From assembly GCA_036872755.1 (NCBI GenBank), contig JAVHNS010000005.1, positions 992,001-1,056,000 of the forward strand: DNA of 64,000 bases, in the 5' to 3' direction. The position numbers were made by a program, and so were the translations under genes. Positions 60,371 through 64,000 of the stretch are shown here, one piece after another (the stretch's first letter is position 1; the number at the start of each line of letters is the position of its first letter). This stretch comes from Orbilia blumenaviensis (lineage: Eukaryota > Ascomycota > Orbiliomycetes > Orbiliales > Orbiliaceae). The notes under the pieces were generated by a model that ran no database searches, was not told the origin of the DNA, and was given only the letters and a program-made list of their open reading frames with translations.

Positions 60371-61372
60371 CTAAGCGCTGATATCCGGGTAATCAAAATC
60401 TTCAGGCCCCGGCTCATCCGGGGCCTCATCCCCAGATTGTACGACAGTCGTACTTGTTGCTGTAGGGAAGCCCCCTCTGGCACCAGAAGGCGAATATCGC
60501 CTTTCTGGACCGGGGCCGCCTCTACGCCCGGCCACAGCGCTGTGAGAGTCTGTTAGGAGCTTTCCAAATATATAATTATAGACGCTAGGAACTTACAGGT
60601 CAGTCGCCTCGATAAGTAGCCTCGTACAGGAGGCATAAAGGCCATGGGCCCGCTCATTGGCTAAGATGACTGTGGTAAGCCCAGCCCTCGAGTCCATCGA
60701 GAGGACTTCGAAGACCGAGACCTGGTCTCGGATCTCCAAAATCCTCTTGAGTGGGGTGCTGGATTTCCAAGGAAACTTTGGAAGAGTTTCCAGGACCGTC
60801 TTCTCCATGTGCTTCTGGGCGACAGCGAGTCTTTGCGCCCCTGTTCTAATATTCTTCCATTCCGTATACTTGAGATTATCTTCTCTTAAGGTCCGTTGAC
60901 TTGGCTCCATTTCCCGGAGCCTAGCCTCCCACATTGGGATGAGGCCTTCCATATCTTTAAATTCCTGATTCTGGATCTTGATTGTGATTTGGCGGGCGAG
61001 CTCCTTGAGGCGGTCTTGGGCCTGGAGTCTGGCAGTTCGAACGCTTTGTGCCCACTTGATAATGTTGCTGTACTTTCTCGTAGTGACATTGACAGCCCTC
61101 CCATGAGCACTGAAGAAGTCTTCGTAGAAGATTGGGTGGTCTTCGCGCTCGTAATCCACTCGTTCCCGCTTGCGCAATGGTGCATATCCCCACGGTTTCA
61201 TCTCTCGCGTTGGACTCGATTCCAATCTGGAATTCAGAAACTCCACTTGTGACATCAAATTTTGATCGCGGCTCGAAAACGGAGATTGGAATGTGAATTG
61301 ACCCTTTGGGGCTCGAGTCGATCGTCGCGGGGCGGCAGCTGGGGGATCGATGGTAGCCTTGATGTTCTCCAT
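60371..61372 (-). CDS. orphan helical protein
   Basis: Two exons, 61372-60597 and 60539-60371, 314 residues. The first frame would stop right at the donor (CTG-TAA inside GTAAGT); splicing to TCACAG at 60540 removes that stop and opens a Gly/Pro/Arg-rich tail ending DEAPDEPGPEDFDYPD. Residues 1-75 are disordered and basic (PRRSTRAPKGQF, PLRKRERVDYE). Residues ~80-255 are helical (NIIKWAQSVRTARLQAQDRL, LIPMWEARLREMEPS, TGAQRLAVAQKHMEKTVL, LKRILEIRDQVSVFEVL). No recognised domain. It converges on the giant DUF3638 gene with only about 70 bp between stops. Its upstream DNA is a degenerate tandem repeat (61380-62070). The exon-2 acceptor choice is my inference; an alternative acceptor nearby gives early stops. 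Confidence 0.66.
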
Positions 61373-61379
61373 TATGAGA

Positions 61380-62070
61380 ATAGGTTATGATGACAACAGG
61401 TTTTGTAATAGACGCAGATGAAGGCCGAGGCGACGGGAACTCAGTGATGATGATGTAGATTCAGTTATCACGATGACAAGGAATTCCAGGGCTGGAAAAT
61501 CAATGAAATACCGATGAATAGTATGTCGGTGACGATGAAGGTTCAGTGTTATCACTGAAAGGAAACCCTTGGAGGCAAAGAGCCCTAAGTGACTCGAGGA
61601 AAGACTAAAAGGGGATGATATTTCGATGGTAAATGGAGTTTAGCAATCCCGATGGGAAGAAATCTCTGAGGTGAAGAGATATAGCGTAGTCGACCCAGAA
61701 GTGAGGAAATGAATGCCGGTAAGAGTGTAAATTCAGTGATACTGATGATAGAGAATTTGGATAGGCAAAGAGGGGTTGACGGGGTGATGGAACACCGAAG
61801 AGAAGCGCGTCGGTAAAAAACGATATTAGGTGATCCTGGCGGTGAGGAATCTCTAGACGGTGAGAGGTGCGGACTGATAGAAGACTGACGAGAAAGTTGT
61901 TGATAATAGAGGATTCAGTGATCTCAACGGTGAGAACTATGAGGAATTCAAGAGATGTAGGCTATTCGGCGAAGGGCTGAGAAGTATTTGATGATCAGAG
62001 ATGAGAATTGGGACAATAGGTTCGATGAAGAGACGCGTCTGATAAAAAAAGTGATGATACTTAAAATGTG
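61380..62070. repeat. degenerate ~90-bp tandem repeat upstream of the helical orphan gene
   Basis: A G/A-rich stretch in which the same short words recur in the same order: TTCAGTGAT-like (about 61441, 61461, 61543, 61733, 61915), then GATGA or GGTGAG, GAGGAAT(T) (61478, 61660, 61750, 61845, 61943), and [GC]CGGT followed by A/GA-rich sequence (61525, 61717, 61810; related word near 62032-62050). Spacings cluster around 80-100 bp, suggesting seven or so diverged units. No long frame runs through it, so it looks like a decayed minisatellite in the promoter. Confidence 0.6.
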
Positions 62071-63599
62071 AGGTTGGTGGGAGGTATTGTATTGTTGTAG
62101 AAGGATGGCAATACTATCAGAAGACGGGTATTTATCCTGCAGCGGTAGACGTTTGGTTGCACAGTCACCCCACAGCATTCCTATTGTTCTAAAAGTCGTC
62201 TATGCGGAAAATGATAGAATACCATGATAAGATCTTGTGCAGTACTCTAAACAGCCTCCGAGTCCCCCCTTTCGGCCTAGACATATACTGCCAACTAACA
62301 AAAATTCAGACACTTTTCATGTAACTTCTATAAAGCTAAATATACCAATGTACACCTGTATCATCGAGCTGAGGATATCGCATCAAGCGCGCCAGTAGCT
62401 AGTAGCCGGCCGCCATCTCCCCTCTACTTAGCCGCTGCTCCCTTTCGTCCGTATATATCCCTTCAGCCAAATCAACAAGGCCCTCGTTGCCGCATCTCAT
62501 CAGATATACATTGGAGAATTCTATCACATCGGTATGTTCTGAATAGTTTTCATAGACTCCGTCCTAATGTGTGACTTTATGTCGGGGAGAATAGTTACCC
62601 AAAATTATTCGATATCTGCATCAGAATCCATGAAATGTTCACCGACTCGTTGAGATACTCAAGTCAAGGAATTTCCTAAGAGACGCGAGTGGCATCCCTA
62701 TAATATACTATTCAGGACTAAGATCCAGATTCTCTGCCCTTCATTTCTGAAGTAAATTCTAATTGCGGGCATACGAGATATGTATAGTAATCTGGCATTT
62801 AAACTCGCTAACCGCTGGTAGCATCTATCTTGAGTAGAAAGAGGGCCTATGATGATTTCATACATATTGCCAGAAGTCGTGAATGCAACTTAATTGTCTA
62901 GTATTATCGTAGTCATTAAATACATCGTACTCACCGATCTTAGTGAAGCAGAGTTTTTATGTATCTGTTGTCTGCGTGGTCGCTCGCGCTCGTAAGCCCC
63001 ACAATTGCAGTATGCTCGGACTAGAAGTTGTGAGCGTACGTATATTTCTGGACCGCCGTCAGTACTATACAATCGTTCAAGCCCCTAAAATACTCAGGGT
63101 ATCAGAATTCATAATTTTAAAAGAGAATCTATCGTTCAACGAGGTGGAGCACCCAACCTCTCTCCATATTTTGTGCTAGACTCTAATTAGCAATCAGTAT
63201 TCGGCGGCGGTATTGCTCCGACCAATTTAGGTATTTGCTTGTCTAGGTGTAATAGAATTAGTTTGGTGCTTGGCTAAGCGAGTAGCCGGTTAACTCGTTA
63301 CACACGCACCAGGGCCTGATGGTCAGTCACCGAGTTCGTTTGGATTTCATTATTTCTCAAACTACTCTATTCCACTCGTAGCCATAACCTTGAACGCCTG
63401 ATGACGCAAAGCGTAATACTAGCTAGGTAAGATTCTAGTTCCAATCCCCCAAAGCCTGGTGAGCATAACAATACATAATGTGCCTACGCTGACTGGGGCC
63501 CCCTGAATGTCTTGCTCTCTAAACGTTAAGTGTATCTTCGCATACGTACCAGCAGCGTCTATAGTTCTATGGGTACAGCGCCGCAAATGCACCGACGCT
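62071..63599. other. intergenic stretch, nothing recognised
   Basis: About 1.5 kb between the divergent orphan gene and the secreted-protein gene at the right edge. Short frames only; no repeats, tRNA or transposon signature. Confidence 0.45.
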
Positions 63600-64000
63600 A
63601 TGCCGAAATTAAAACATTATGCCACCTTATTAGGCTGGTTAGTCATGTTTATAAAGCTCGGAGCTGCATTTGTTCCCGCTATTTCAGTTTATTTTCCAGA
63701 CTTCCCTAATCGAAGACCTTGGATCCGTAAGTACCTGTATACATGTAACATGCCACAATATTTGATCCCATAATATGCTCACAATCCACATTATATAGTC
63801 TGTCAGCCAACCGTGCGACACATGGAGGATTTTGACACTATGGGAACGAGTCTATTTGTCGTCAACCCTGACGAAGAAAATTGCGGTACTAGAAGAAATG
63901 GCCGCGATGGATCGGGGTTCAATTATTACCCGTTATATTTGGACTTACCGGGTGCAATGGACATTCCCGCAATATATCTTGACGGTTACGATGTTGGAGC
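63600..64000 (+). CDS. putative secreted protein, 5' part only
   Basis: Two exons so far, 63600-63726 and 63799 onward, running off the window. The ATG is followed by a basic start and a hydrophobic core (LLGWLVMFIKLGAAFV), a signal-peptide or anchor shape. The intron (GTAAGT...TATAG) joins in phase 1, giving a Leu before a Cys. The second exon stays open to the end (202 bases) and encodes a globular-looking segment: LCQPTVRHMEDFDTMG, SLFVVNPDEENCG, NYYPLYLDLPGAMDIPAIYL. The layout (signal, Cys, FVV/MVF + acidic turn, aromatic strand, D-x-P) loosely recalls the putative secreted protein at 39524-40888. An upstream extension of the frame is possible but not needed. Confidence 0.55.

Noticed and set aside
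28600..64000. Starship-type giant mobile element
   Set aside because: No DUF3435 captain recombinase, terminal structure or target duplication is visible in the window, so the idea cannot be supported from here.
1..64000. tRNA, rRNA or CRISPR features
   Set aside because: Scattered GTTCGAA-like words (for example near 44511 and 45411) have no flanking cloverleaf. No rRNA segments or regular spacer arrays were seen.

Overview
The window is nuclear DNA of a filamentous ascomycete (Pezizomycotina). The evidence is genes split by 50-130 bp GT-AG introns, a NACHT/STAND protein with fungal architecture, a GPI-anchored eight-cysteine-type protein, a Kar9/GAR cytoskeletal protein, and a giant DUF6606-DUF3638-DUF3645 protein. 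Many genes have no recognisable family, which suggests a lineage-specific gene set. Orbiliomycetes or Pezizomycetes is only a guess. I saw no tRNA or rRNA gene, no intact transposase or reverse transcriptase, and no Starship-type captain recombinase.

Left part (1 to about 28.5 kb): recognisable housekeeping or widespread fungal genes in microsatellite- and homopolymer-rich DNA. In order: the 3' part of a GH5 endoglycoceramidase-like enzyme with a ricin-B lectin tail (+); a small putative mitochondrial protein (-); about 2.9 kb of AT-rich gene-free DNA; a GPI-anchored cell-surface protein (-); a LAT/Mup1-type amino-acid permease (+); a 2537-residue Kar9-like protein with a GAR (GAS2) microtubule-binding domain (+); a NACHT NLR-like protein (+); and a Neo1-type P4-ATPase flippase (-). 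Their coding exons show a sawtooth of C-rich and G-rich synonymous blocks.

Right part (about 28.6 to 64 kb): the DNA changes character. Microsatellites and homopolymers nearly vanish, gene-free gaps are long, and most proteins are orphans. In order: an orphan (-); a helical protein with a basic tail (+); a ubiquitin-like-domain protein with acidic and WG-rich disordered regions (+); an orphan sharing a GxxA[IL]PPN motif with the next gene (+); a putative secreted protein (+); a four-exon secreted cysteine-rich protein with repeated GCxC exon junctions (-); a divergent pair of disordered-plus-helical orphans; a 3094-residue DUF6606-DUF3638-DUF3645 NTPase/helicase-like protein (+); a helical orphan (-) whose upstream DNA is a degenerate ~90-bp tandem repeat; and the start of another secreted protein running off the end.

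Exon structures were worked out by hand from splice sites and reading-frame phase. Every multi-exon model given as complete closes in frame. A single operating system linking these genes is not demonstrated. The most interesting material is the right-hand accessory region: the giant helicase-like protein, its orphan helical neighbours, a ubiquitin-like-domain protein and three secreted proteins.
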